NCBI GenBank assembly: GCA_025980625.1
Contig: JAICXG010000053.1
Span: 1-13,194 of the forward strand
Length of the DNA stretch: 13,194 nt
DNA from: Chthoniobacterales bacterium
GTDB lineage: Bacteria > Verrucomicrobiota > Verrucomicrobiia > Chthoniobacterales > UBA10450
Direction: 5' to 3'
A program made the position numbers and the translations under genes. The notes under the pieces were generated by a model. The model was not told where the DNA came from, made no database searches, and saw only the letters and a program-made list of their open reading frames with translations. How positions within the stretch are numbered: the first letter of the stretch is position 1; each line of letters starts with the position of its first letter. Of this stretch, positions 7,585 to 13,193 are shown piece by piece.

Positions 7585-8289
7585 ATGAAACGCTTTCTTC
7601 CGTTCCTTATCATCGCGATTGTCGGGCTGTTGACGATCGGAATCGCGACCGCGGTTTACAAAGTGAAAATGCAACCGGCGCCCGCCGGCGCGACCACTGG
7701 CGCCAGCCCGGCGTCGGGCGAGATGACGAAACCACCGGCAGCCGCAGCGGAGGAGCAAAAGGACAGCCAAGGCTGGCACGTCCGCGGTCCGGCAAAGGCG
7801 CCGCTGCTGCTGGAGATTTATGGCGACTTCCAATGCCCTTCCTGCGCTGTCGCCTCGAAGGCGATTGATCAGCTGCAGGCGGAATTTAAAGACAAAATCA
7901 AGGTGGTTTTTCACGAGTTCCCGCTCTCCATGCACCAGCACGCCGTTAGGGCGGCGGAAGCGGCCGAGGCGGCGGGATTGCAGGGGAAGTTTTGGGAAAT
8001 GCACGATGCACTCTACGATTATCAGCCGGTCTGGAGCCACACTACGAACCCGGGCTTTTTGTTTGATTCGTATGCAGGCTCGATGGGCCTCGATCTCGCG
8101 CGCTTCCGGGCGGATCGACAGAGCTCCGATATCGAAGGTAAAGTGATCGAGGACGGTAACGCGGGCCTGCTCCGAGGAGTACGGAACACTCCCACGATTT
8201 TCATTAACGGCCAGCACGCGAAAGGTGCCATCACCAAGGACAAGCTGCGCGAAGCGATCGAGGCCGCACTTGCCAAGCAGAAATCCTGA
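7585..8289 (+). CDS. Membrane-anchored DsbA-like thiol oxidoreductase
   Basis: 234 aa. MKRFLPFLII and the following residues to about 25 form a positively charged N-terminus plus a hydrophobic signal anchor, then an Ala/Pro/Gly-rich linker (about 30-62). The thioredoxin-like domain starts near 70: LEIYGDFQCPSC has the active-site CPSC at 84-87, and GVRNTPTIFING near 198-209 holds the expected cis-Pro loop (NTPT). It is a Thioredoxin_4/DsbA-type protein that should oxidise cysteines of exported proteins outside the inner membrane. The next gene, a VKOR homologue, starts at the last base of its stop codon and is the likely reoxidising partner. ATG at 7456 is in frame with a GGAGGA nine bases upstream, but would put 43 non-signal residues before the anchor, so I prefer 7585; that choice is uncertain. 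Confidence 0.88.
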   Translation: MKRFLPFLIIAIVGLLTIGIATAVYKVKMQPAPAGATTGASPASGEMTKPPAAAAEEQKDSQGWHVRGPAKAPLLLEIYGDFQCPSCAVASKAIDQLQAEFKDKIKVVFHEFPLSMHQHAVRAAEAAEAAGLQGKFWEMHDALYDYQPVWSHTTNPGFLFDSYAGSMGLDLARFRADRQSSDIEGKVIEDGNAGLLRGVRNTPTIFINGQHAKGAITKDKLREAIEAALAKQKS

Positions 8290-8759
8290 TGGCATCCGGC
8301 AAAAGCAACATGGCAGCGACCGGAGAAATGCGGACGGTGCGAGGGCGTTCGAGAACAATTTTTTACTGGATCGTCGCGATTATTGCCCTGATCGGATTGG
8401 CAGATGCGACTTTCCTGACCATCGCGCATCTCACCGGCGACGACGCGGTGTGCGGGTCGGCGGCTGGCTGTTCGGAGGTGCTGGGGAGCGCTTATGCGAC
8501 GATGCGGGGAATTCCGACGGCGGCTTTCGGGGCGGTGGCATATTTTATCGTCTTCAGCATGGCGGTGCTGGGCCTTTTTGGTTATGCGGGAGTGAAGAAG
8601 TTCCTGATCGCGCTGGTGACAGCAATGTTTCTCGCTTCCCTCTATTTCCTCTATTTACAGGCCTTCGTCCTGCACGCCTTTTGTCCCTATTGCCTGCTCT
8701 CTGCAGCACTGAGCTTTTTTCTCGCCGGTTTGCTCGTAGCGGTACCGGCAGCGCGCTAG
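8289..8759 (+). CDS. VKOR-family membrane disulfide oxidoreductase
   Basis: 156 aa. ATG shares its A with the dsbA stop TGA (TGATG), so the two are translationally coupled. The pattern is bacterial vitamin K epoxide reductase-like: first loop cysteines C55 and C61 (VCGSAAGCSEV), a conserved Ser at about 68, GIPTAAFGAVAYF at 74-86, and the quinone-site CXXC, CPYC, at 132-135 before LLSAALSFF. Four hydrophobic helices fit (about 24-47, 78-97, 103-123, 124-149). VKOR homologues take electrons from DsbA-like proteins and pass them to quinones, replacing DsbB. Neighbour order and overlap fit that role. The start could be internal (ATG at residue 8), but the overlap favours 8289. Confidence 0.9.
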   Translation: MASGKSNMAATGEMRTVRGRSRTIFYWIVAIIALIGLADATFLTIAHLTGDDAVCGSAAGCSEVLGSAYATMRGIPTAAFGAVAYFIVFSMAVLGLFGYAGVKKFLIALVTAMFLASLYFLYLQAFVLHAFCPYCLLSAALSFFLAGLLVAVPAAR

Positions 8760-8766
8760 AGAAGAT

Positions 8767-8810
8767 CACGCCGCTCCGGAGCTCGCTGCGCGCGGGAGAG
8801 CGGCGGCGTG
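8767..8810 (+). other. Inverted repeat after the VKOR gene
   Basis: CACGCCGC (8767-8774) and GCGGCGTG (8803-8810) are perfectly complementary with GC-rich sequence between. It lies eight bases after the VKOR stop. There is no T tract, so it is at best a weak or Rho-assisted transcript end. Confidence 0.35.
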
Positions 8811-8892
8811 GAAACAACTCCCCGAGGCCGGAGATTTGCATGTGAAGATGCGCTGCGACTGGTCAGATGATAAAAAAGTAATCAGAAACCCC

Positions 8893-8920
8893 GTGACACA
8901 GCGCGCCCGTTCCTGATAAC
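8893..8920 (+). promoter_or_regulatory. Possible promoter of the large exported-protein gene
   Basis: GTGACA (8893-8898, five of six to TTGACA) and GATAAC (8915-8920, four of six) with a 16-base spacer. Predicted transcript start is near 8927, immediately before the hairpin at 8928. Based on consensus matching only. Confidence 0.4.
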
Positions 8921-8927
8921 ATGCACA

Positions 8928-8951
8928 GCCGGTAGAAAGTCTTCTACCGGC
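8928..8951 (+). other. Perfect hairpin in the 5' leader of the exported-protein gene
   Basis: GCCGGTAGAA (8928-8937), loop AGTC, TTCTACCGGC (8942-8951). Ten perfect pairs with no T tract. It ends 28 bases before the ATG at 8980. If the promoter above is right it would sit at the 5' end of the mRNA, where stem-loops can protect against decay. It could instead be an operator palindrome. Confidence 0.6.
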
Positions 8952-8979
8952 GAGAACAACTCACTACAAAACTACAAAC

Positions 8980-10944
8980 ATGAAAAAAAGATCAGCTTCG
9001 CGAGACGCTTACTTCAACGTGCGCGTCTTAGTTGCCTTTATCCTCAGCTCCGTTGGCGTTTTTTTGGCGCTGACTGCTTTTGGCCTGTATCCAGGGACAT
9101 CCCTGCTGGCAGGAACCGCTACTCCGCAACGATGGCAACCCAATTGGGTCACCGTTCATTCCTCGCAACACGATATGTCAGCGCCTCTGCGCGACATGGC
9201 AACGTGGGCTCTCCCACCTGCGCGTGAACACGAGGCTCCGGAAAACCCGCAGATTGGTATTGTTCGCGACAGTGGCAGCAGACCGGACACGGTCGTGCAA
9301 AAGTCATTTATGACCAGTCTCCTGGCCAGCATCGTTCCTGGTCTTAGTTTCGACGGCATTCCTTATCCGGGTGTCGTCTGTAACTGCGCGCCGCCGGACA
9401 CGAACGGTGCGGTCGGGGCCACGCAGTATGTGCAGATCGTAAATGAGGGCTATCAGGTCTTCGACAAAACGACCGGCAATTCGGTCCTCGGACCGGCAAG
9501 CATCCGCTCGATCTGGGCTGGGTTTGGCGGTGTCTGCGAAACCAACGGCTCGGGCGACCCGGTCGTGCTCTACGACAAGTTAGCCAATCGCTGGGTTATC
9601 ACCCAATTCGCCGTTTCTACCGGTACCAGCATTCCAAACCGCGAGTGCATTGCCGTTTCTACAACGAATGATGCCACTGGCTCATATTTCCGGTATGACT
9701 TTGATCTCCGTCCCTTCGGTAACAACTTCTACGATTATCCGAAGCTGGGCAGCTGGCCTGATGCCTATTACATGGCGATGAACGTCTTCAATTCGACAGG
9801 CACGGCTTACCTGGGCACGGAGCCGTTTGCTTTCGACCGCACGAATATGTTGGCGGGTAATGCGGCTACAGTTATCAGCCCGGGCGTCGCGGGTTCACCG
9901 GCGAATAATGAGGATCCCGTGATCCCTTCTGACTTCGACGGCAAGATAGCGCCGCCGGCGGGCGCCCCGAATACGTTCGTGGAATTCCCAGATAGCAGTG
10001 GCAACAATACTAACCATTACAGATACTGGCATTACAGCGTCGGAGTTCCTTTCGGCAATGGCCCGACCTTTACTCAGTTTACCGGTCCAGCGGCAGCGCC
10101 TTACACCTTCCTATGTATTGGCACTCGCGCCTGTGTCCCGCAGCTTGGCGTGGCTGACAAGCTGGACGCGATCGCCGATCGCCTGATGTTCCGCTTGGCT
10201 TATCGGAATTTTGGAAGCCCCACGGCGCCAAATGAATCGTGGGTCTCAAACTTTACGGTTAATTCGTCCGGGATAGCAGCGCCGCGCTGGTTCGAACTGA
10301 AAGGTTTGGCCGGAGCCAGTGGCACGATTAATCAGGAGAGCACCTATCAGCCGGATACTACCTGGCGTTGGATGGGGAGTGTCGCGATGGACGGGACGGG
10401 CAATTTGGCTCTCGGGTTTAGTGCCTCGAGCTCCGCGATCCACCCACAAGTTCACTACGCCACTCGGGCGGTGACTGATCCACCGAGCACTCTGACGGCC
10501 GAGACTGATGCCTTTGATGGCAGTGGCAGCCAAACCGATACCAGCAACCGCTGGGGCGATTACAGCGCCATGACAGTTGACCCGGTGGATGACTGCACTT
10601 TCTGGTACACCCAGGAATACTATTCCACCAATAGCAGCTTTAACTGGCGCACGCGTGTCGTGAACTTCAAGTTCAGCACCTGCGGGGCTACCTCCGATAC
10701 GGTCACGATTACGAAGGCCGTATATAACACCTCTCGCAGCCAGCTGACCGTCTCGGCGACCGATTCCAACCCGTCCGCCGTCTTAACTGTCAAGGTGACG
10801 AGTTCGGGTGAAGTCCTCGGAACGATGAGAACCCGGGGCGATGGTACTTACCAACTGAAAAAGAACGGGATTGCGAACCCGGTAAACGTCACGGTAACGA
10901 GTAACCTGGGCGGAAGCGCCAGCGCGGACGTCAGAGCGCGCTAA
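8980..10944 (+). CDS. Large exported protein of unknown function
   Basis: 654 aa. Residues 1-14 are basic and 15-37 form a hydrophobic signal sequence (VLVAFILSSVGVFLALTAF), so it is exported or anchored. The main region (about 115-570) is rich in Asn, Ser, Thr, Gly and aromatic residues. It carries motifs I recognise from secreted proteins of Verrucomicrobiota/Acidobacteriota-type bacteria: PPDTNGAVGATQYVQIVN (138-155), WAGFGG (179-184), GDPVVLYDKLANRWVITQF (192-210) and RWGDYSAMTVDPVDDCTFWY (near 523). The pattern suggests a beta-rich, perhaps propeller-like fold, and paired Cys residues (such as C134, C136) may be oxidised by the upstream DsbA-VKOR pair; both are inference. Residues about 571-654 look like a small Ig-like beta domain ending in GGSASADV. 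No catalytic motif is recognisable. There is no Shine-Dalgarno site before ATG 8980, only an A-rich leader. It has no CCTAACGA word. Confidence 0.75.
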   Translation: MKKRSASRDAYFNVRVLVAFILSSVGVFLALTAFGLYPGTSLLAGTATPQRWQPNWVTVHSSQHDMSAPLRDMATWALPPAREHEAPENPQIGIVRDSGSRPDTVVQKSFMTSLLASIVPGLSFDGIPYPGVVCNCAPPDTNGAVGATQYVQIVNEGYQVFDKTTGNSVLGPASIRSIWAGFGGVCETNGSGDPVVLYDKLANRWVITQFAVSTGTSIPNRECIAVSTTNDATGSYFRYDFDLRPFGNNFYDYPKLGSWPDAYYMAMNVFNSTGTAYLGTEPFAFDRTNMLAGNAATVISPGVAGSPANNEDPVIPSDFDGKIAPPAGAPNTFVEFPDSSGNNTNHYRYWHYSVGVPFGNGPTFTQFTGPAAAPYTFLCIGTRACVPQLGVADKLDAIADRLMFRLAYRNFGSPTAPNESWVSNFTVNSSGIAAPRWFELKGLAGASGTINQESTYQPDTTWRWMGSVAMDGTGNLALGFSASSSAIHPQVHYATRAVTDPPSTLTAETDAFDGSGSQTDTSNRWGDYSAMTVDPVDDCTFWYTQEYYSTNSSFNWRTRVVNFKFSTCGATSDTVTITKAVYNTSRSQLTVSATDSNPSAVLTVKVTSSGEVLGTMRTRGDGTYQLKKNGIANPVNVTVTSNLGGSASADVRAR

Positions 10945-10982
10945 GTGCTGACCGTCCGTTAGTTCAAGCAAATCGAATTACT

Positions 10983-11011
10983 TCCGGGAGTCGTCCTAGC
11001 CGACTCCCGGA
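10983..11011. other. Strong hairpin after the exported-protein gene
   Basis: TCCGGGAGTCG (10983-10993), loop TCCTAGC, CGACTCCCGGA (11001-11011): eleven perfect pairs, 38 bases after the stop at 10944. No T tract follows. It may stabilise the mRNA 3' end or help the terminator that follows it. Confidence 0.6.
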
Positions 11012-11024
11012 TGGCAGTTAAACG

Positions 11025-11058
11025 AAAAGGCATCCGGTGTAACTCCCGGGTGCCTTTT
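11025..11058. terminator. Bidirectional rho-independent-like terminator
   Basis: AAAAGGCATCCGG (11025-11037), loop TGTAACTC, CCGGGTGCCTTTT (11046-11058), paired throughout except one G-T wobble, with an A tract before and a T tract after (then CTGTTT). This is the likely end of the exported-protein transcript and it could stop transcription from the other side too. The IS element begins 40 bases beyond. Confidence 0.75.
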
Positions 11059-11097
11059 CTGTTTCCAGTGATTGTGCCGAGAGATAGCGGCTGCTTT

Positions 11098-11126
11098 CGG
11101 GATTATCCAGTTGACGAAGTTAGCAT
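11098..11126 (+). repeat. Left terminal inverted repeat of the IS element
   Basis: Matches the right end over 27 of 28 aligned bases plus one extra A at 11122. It contains an inward TTGACG (11111-11116) that could act as a -35 box. The exact outer base is uncertain by one or two; base 11097 (T) does not match the corresponding right base. Confidence 0.85.
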
Positions 11127-11751
11127 GATGGCCCAAATACGCTCATGCCAAGAGGTCTTGGGCGGGATTGGAACGTGGATTTGGTCTGTCGTTTACCGCT
11201 GGATTAACCTCGCCGGAGGAGCCGCAATCGGCACCGCTCAGTTATGGTGCTCCGCCTCCAAAAAGGAGGCTCCGGTGACGGCTTATTGGTGGACAATAGG
11301 TATCTGCCTTGTAATCGCCAGTTTTCAAGCGTGGCAGGAACAGTACCAGAAGGTTAAAGGCAAAAAGCGATTTGAACTCGCGACAGACATACTTGACGAA
11401 CACCGACGATTTAAGCCACCGGGCGAAAAAAGTTATGACCTGATCGGCCTGTTGATATTGCGCTGCCAAGAGTTTGGCAGCGAAAGAAATCTGATCAAGG
11501 TCTGCAAAATTCTGAATAAGCAAGTTTTCGATCCATTCGAGCGGCTAGAAATGAAATACGGCAAGCGAGCTTTCAGGCGAAAGCGCCTAACCTTTCTAAG
11601 AGAGATGCGATTAAGCGGCTACGACGCATCGGATGATGGTTGCGACCATTTCATATACTCCTACTGGAGCGAGCGATATAAAATCGACCAACCTGACCAT
11701 TATTCTAACAGCAGTAGAATAGCTGCAATAATGAAGGTGTGGAGAAAATGA
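11125..11751 (+). CDS. IS passenger: two-helix membrane protein, unknown function
   Basis: 208 aa from ATG 11125 (ATG 11128 follows directly). The frame stays open back to 11011 in flanking chromosomal DNA, but that part lies outside the element, so the start should be at or inside the left end; the first ATG overlaps the last bases of the inverted repeat. There is no convincing ribosome site. Two hydrophobic segments, about 16-41 (WIWSVVYRWINLAGGAAIG) and 53-69 (AYWWTIGICLVIASFQAW), precede a charged cytoplasmic-looking tail (about 70-208) rich in Lys, Arg and Glu, with FERLEMKYGKRAFRRKRL near 138-155. I recognise no enzyme motif. It converges on the 125-aa ORF and overlaps its end by 47 bases. 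A passenger that helps the element or its host is possible but unproven. Confidence 0.65.
   Translation: MMAQIRSCQEVLGGIGTWIWSVVYRWINLAGGAAIGTAQLWCSASKKEAPVTAYWWTIGICLVIASFQAWQEQYQKVKGKKRFELATDILDEHRRFKPPGEKSYDLIGLLILRCQEFGSERNLIKVCKILNKQVFDPFERLEMKYGKRAFRRKRLTFLREMRLSGYDASDDGCDHFIYSYWSERYKIDQPDHYSNSSRIAAIMKVWRK
11461..11482. other. Perfect 9-bp-arm hairpin inside the passenger gene
   Basis: CGCTGCCAA (11461-11469), loop GAGT, TTGGCAGCG (11474-11482). It lies in coding sequence; its role, if any, is unknown. Chance is possible. Confidence 0.45.
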
Positions 11752-12082
11752 GCGTTATTTGCCGAGTTCTGGATATTGGTATACTGATACTTCCATCGCG
11801 TTTAATTCCTTCGCGACTTTTATCAGCGGTATACGCGAACAGTTCTCCTTCGAATGGGAGTCTTAGAAAAGTGCGCCTGCGGCTGCGAAGAAACTCACAT
11901 AGCCGATGCATATTTTGCCAACCCTTTCGCGTATCGAACACATACGCTCCTAGATAGATTTCTGCCCGATATTCCTTGGTCTCCTCTAGCTCCTCGGCAA
12001 GATCGGAAAGGCCTCTCGTGCGGGAATCTTCAAGATCAATCTCATTACAGTGAAACGCTATCAGTGTGAATTTTGGAGTCAT
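11705..12082 (-). CDS. 125-aa ORF downstream of the transposase, unknown function
   Basis: Starts four bases after the transposase stop (TAA at 12087-12089, ATG at 12082), so it is probably co-transcribed and translated by coupling. The sequence opens MTPKFTLIAFHCNEIDLEDS, continues with an acidic helix (LAEELEETKEYRAEIYLG) and a basic region (FLRSRRRTFLRLPFEGELF, about 64-82), and looks like a folded soluble protein rather than a shadow frame. I do not recognise a domain. Its last 16 codons overlap the tail of the convergent plus-strand passenger. It may be a transposition accessory protein or a host-beneficial passenger. No signal peptide or membrane helix is evident. Confidence 0.6.
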   Translation of the reverse strand: MTPKFTLIAFHCNEIDLEDSRTRGLSDLAEELEETKEYRAEIYLGAYVFDTRKGWQNMHRLCEFLRSRRRTFLRLPFEGELFAYTADKSREGIKRDGSISIPISRTRQITLIFSTPSLLQLFYCC

Positions 12083-12086
12083 GTTT

Positions 12087-13001
12087 TTAAGCGGCTTTCT
12101 GAATCAAGTCCTGATACGGGAGCTTCGCCGCATTCACTAGCTTGGTTAGCGTGTCCCTAAAGATGTGCTCGTTCTTACGATTGTTAAAACGATGTTCCAA
12201 TTCGTCTAAATAGGCATCCAGATGCTTGATGCTCACCCGATGATAGGAACCGATGATGGAACGTTTCAGCAGACTCCAAACGCTCTCAATGCCGTTAGTG
12301 TGCACGTCTCCGACAACCCATTCTTCCGCGCTGTGATTAACCCATTTGTGTTCAGTATCGGCATCGGCAATTCCCCAATAGGCCGGAAGCTCGTCCGTGT
12401 AAATTGCCTCAGTGTCCGGCGCGGTGTTGTCATGGATGAATTTATGCAGTGTGGCCTTGTCAGCGTGCTCGATTACTTGAAGCCGAATCTTGCCAGCGCG
12501 TTGCACGGCCCCAATAGCAATAGCCTTGTTCCCCTTGTAGCCACGGCCCATGCCGCGCACCTTCCCACCGACGTAAGTTTCGTCCACTTCCACGACGCCC
12601 CGCAAAAGGTCGGCGTTAATCTCGCGCATAGCAGCGCGGATACGGTGGCAAAGGTGCCAAGCGGTTTGATAGGCAATATCCAGCGTGCGCTTTATCTGGA
12701 GCGCGCTCATACCTTTCTTCGATTCAGTCATAAGGTAGATCGCCAGGAACCATTTCGAGAGCGACAGATGCGTGTCATGGAAGATCGTTCCGCTTGTAAC
12801 CGTAAACTGATACGAGCAATCCCGGCACTCGTATTTCTCGCGTTCCGGCAGCTCCAGCACGTCCTTAGACTGGCAGCGCGTGCATGCGACGCCATTAGGC
12901 CAGCGCAGACGTTCCAGATAAGCGCGGCAGCGCGCATCGTCTCCAAATTGCGCGATCAGTTTCGGGAGATTCATTTCAGCTTTGAAGGACTTAGTTTTCA
13001 T
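12087..13001 (-). CDS. IS1595-family transposase
   Basis: 304 aa from ATG 13001; the longer frame to 13118 is antisense to a small basic ORF and looks spurious, and ATG 12974 (MNLPKLIAQFGDDARCRAYL) is another plausible start. Residues 40-62 hold a Cys4 zinc ribbon (C40, C43, C59, C62), as in Zn_Tnp_IS1595. The DDE-type ISXO2-like catalytic domain follows: VVEVDETYVGGK with D140, AIYTDELPAYWG with D203, and VHTNGIESVWSLLKR with N236/E239. HRVSIKHLDAYLDELEHRFNNRK is the typical C-terminal signature. All catalytic residues are present and there is no frameshift, so it may be active. It would bind and cut the inverted ends at 11098-11126 and 13166-13193. Promoter not resolved. Confidence 0.93.
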   Translation of the reverse strand: MKTKSFKAEMNLPKLIAQFGDDARCRAYLERLRWPNGVACTRCQSKDVLELPEREKYECRDCSYQFTVTSGTIFHDTHLSLSKWFLAIYLMTESKKGMSALQIKRTLDIAYQTAWHLCHRIRAAMREINADLLRGVVEVDETYVGGKVRGMGRGYKGNKAIAIGAVQRAGKIRLQVIEHADKATLHKFIHDNTAPDTEAIYTDELPAYWGIADADTEHKWVNHSAEEWVVGDVHTNGIESVWSLLKRSIIGSYHRVSIKHLDAYLDELEHRFNNRKNEHIFRDTLTKLVNAAKLPYQDLIQKAA

Positions 13002-13152
13002 GAAGCGTAAACGGAAGGTTAAAGACCCCGCCAAGATGACGGATGAACAATTGCTGCACGATCTTTTCCCAAAAAAAGTCATAAAGGAATTGAAGCGAAT
13101 TGCCCTCAAGTCCCGCAAGAAATCTAAGGTGAAGTTTCATCGTGCAAAATGA
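13000..13152 (+). CDS. 50-aa very basic small protein, divergent from the transposase
   Basis: ATG 13000 to TGA 13150-13152. The product begins MKRKRKVKDPAKMTDEQLLH and continues with DLFPKKVIKELKRIALKSRK, then a Lys-rich tail: about 19 of 50 residues are Lys or Arg, with a central amphipathic helix. GAAGGA at 12984-12989 lies ten bases before the start, a better ribosome site than most genes here. Its ATG overlaps the transposase ATG on the opposite strand (CAT/ATG share two bases). The opposing frame gives a Ser/Cys/Phe-rich sequence that looks non-coding, which favours this one. It lies inside the right end, 13 bases from the inverted repeat. A nucleic-acid-binding accessory or regulator of the element is an inference; I know of no established function. 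Confidence 0.55.
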   Translation: MKRKRKVKDPAKMTDEQLLHDLFPKKVIKELKRIALKSRKKSKVKFHRAK

Positions 13153-13165
13153 TCTTCGCACAATT

Positions 13166-13193
13166 ATGCAACTTCGTCAACTAGATAATCCCG
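13166..13193 (-). repeat. Right terminal inverted repeat of the IS element
   Basis: Reverse complement reads CGGGATTATC, T, AGTTGACGAAGTT, GCAT, matching the left end with one substitution and one missing base. Inward TTGACG is present here as well. The window ends one base outside. Confidence 0.85.

Larger units (their letters stand above)
2152..7950. repeat. Cluster of CCTAACGA / TCGTTAGG octamers
   Basis: Exact copies (start): as CCTAACGA at 2493, 2906, 3653, 3977, 4437, 5540, 6260, 6381, 7473; as TCGTTAGG at 2152, 3300, 3708, 4198, 5028, 6934. Variants keeping the CCTAAC core: 4090 (CCTAACGT), 4770 and 5976 (TTGTTAGG), 5427 (CCTAACAA), 7943 (CCGTTAGG). Consensus with flanks is roughly [C/G]CCTAACGA[A/G]. 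Outside this span only one core word remains (CCTAACCT at 11586). An arbitrary octamer is expected about 0.2 times in 5.8 kb on both strands. The words lie within coding sequence in all codon phases. Confidence 0.85.
11098..13193. mobile_element. IS1595-family insertion element with passenger ORFs
   Basis: About 2,096 bases between near-perfect inverted ends. Left CGGGATTATC + C + AGTTGACGAAGTT + A + GCAT (11098-11126); right, reverse complemented, CGGGATTATC + T + AGTTGACGAAGTT + GCAT (13193-13166). One substitution and one indel separate them. Inside are a transposase of the ISXO2/IS1595 type (minus), a 125-aa ORF behind it (minus), a 208-aa membrane protein (plus) and a 50-aa basic ORF (plus). 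The interior is visibly AT-richer than the chromosomal genes. IS1595 elements are known to make 8-bp target duplications and to carry passengers; only base 13194 lies beyond the right end, so the duplication cannot be checked. The element sits just downstream of a terminator, a harmless landing site. Confidence 0.85.

Noticed and set aside
2152..7950. Telomere-like TTAGGG or TTAGGC words
   Set aside because: They are only part of the longer TCGTTAGG word, are dispersed not tandem, and lie within bacterial genes.
7546..8358. 270-codon minus-strand open frame
   Set aside because: Antisense to dsbA; its product is basic and has no domain.
11011..11124. Upstream extension of the passenger membrane protein
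   Set aside because: It runs through the terminator and the flanking DNA outside the element, so it is open by chance.
11739..11957. 72-codon plus-strand open frame after the membrane protein
   Set aside because: Overlaps the 125-aa minus-strand ORF, and its Arg/Ser-rich product looks like a shadow.
12222..13010. 262-codon plus-strand open frame
   Set aside because: Antisense to the transposase catalytic domain, which is clearly the real gene.
13002..13118. N-terminal extension of the transposase
   Set aside because: Ser/Cys/Phe-rich, unlike IS1595 transposase starts, and antisense to the better-supported basic ORF.
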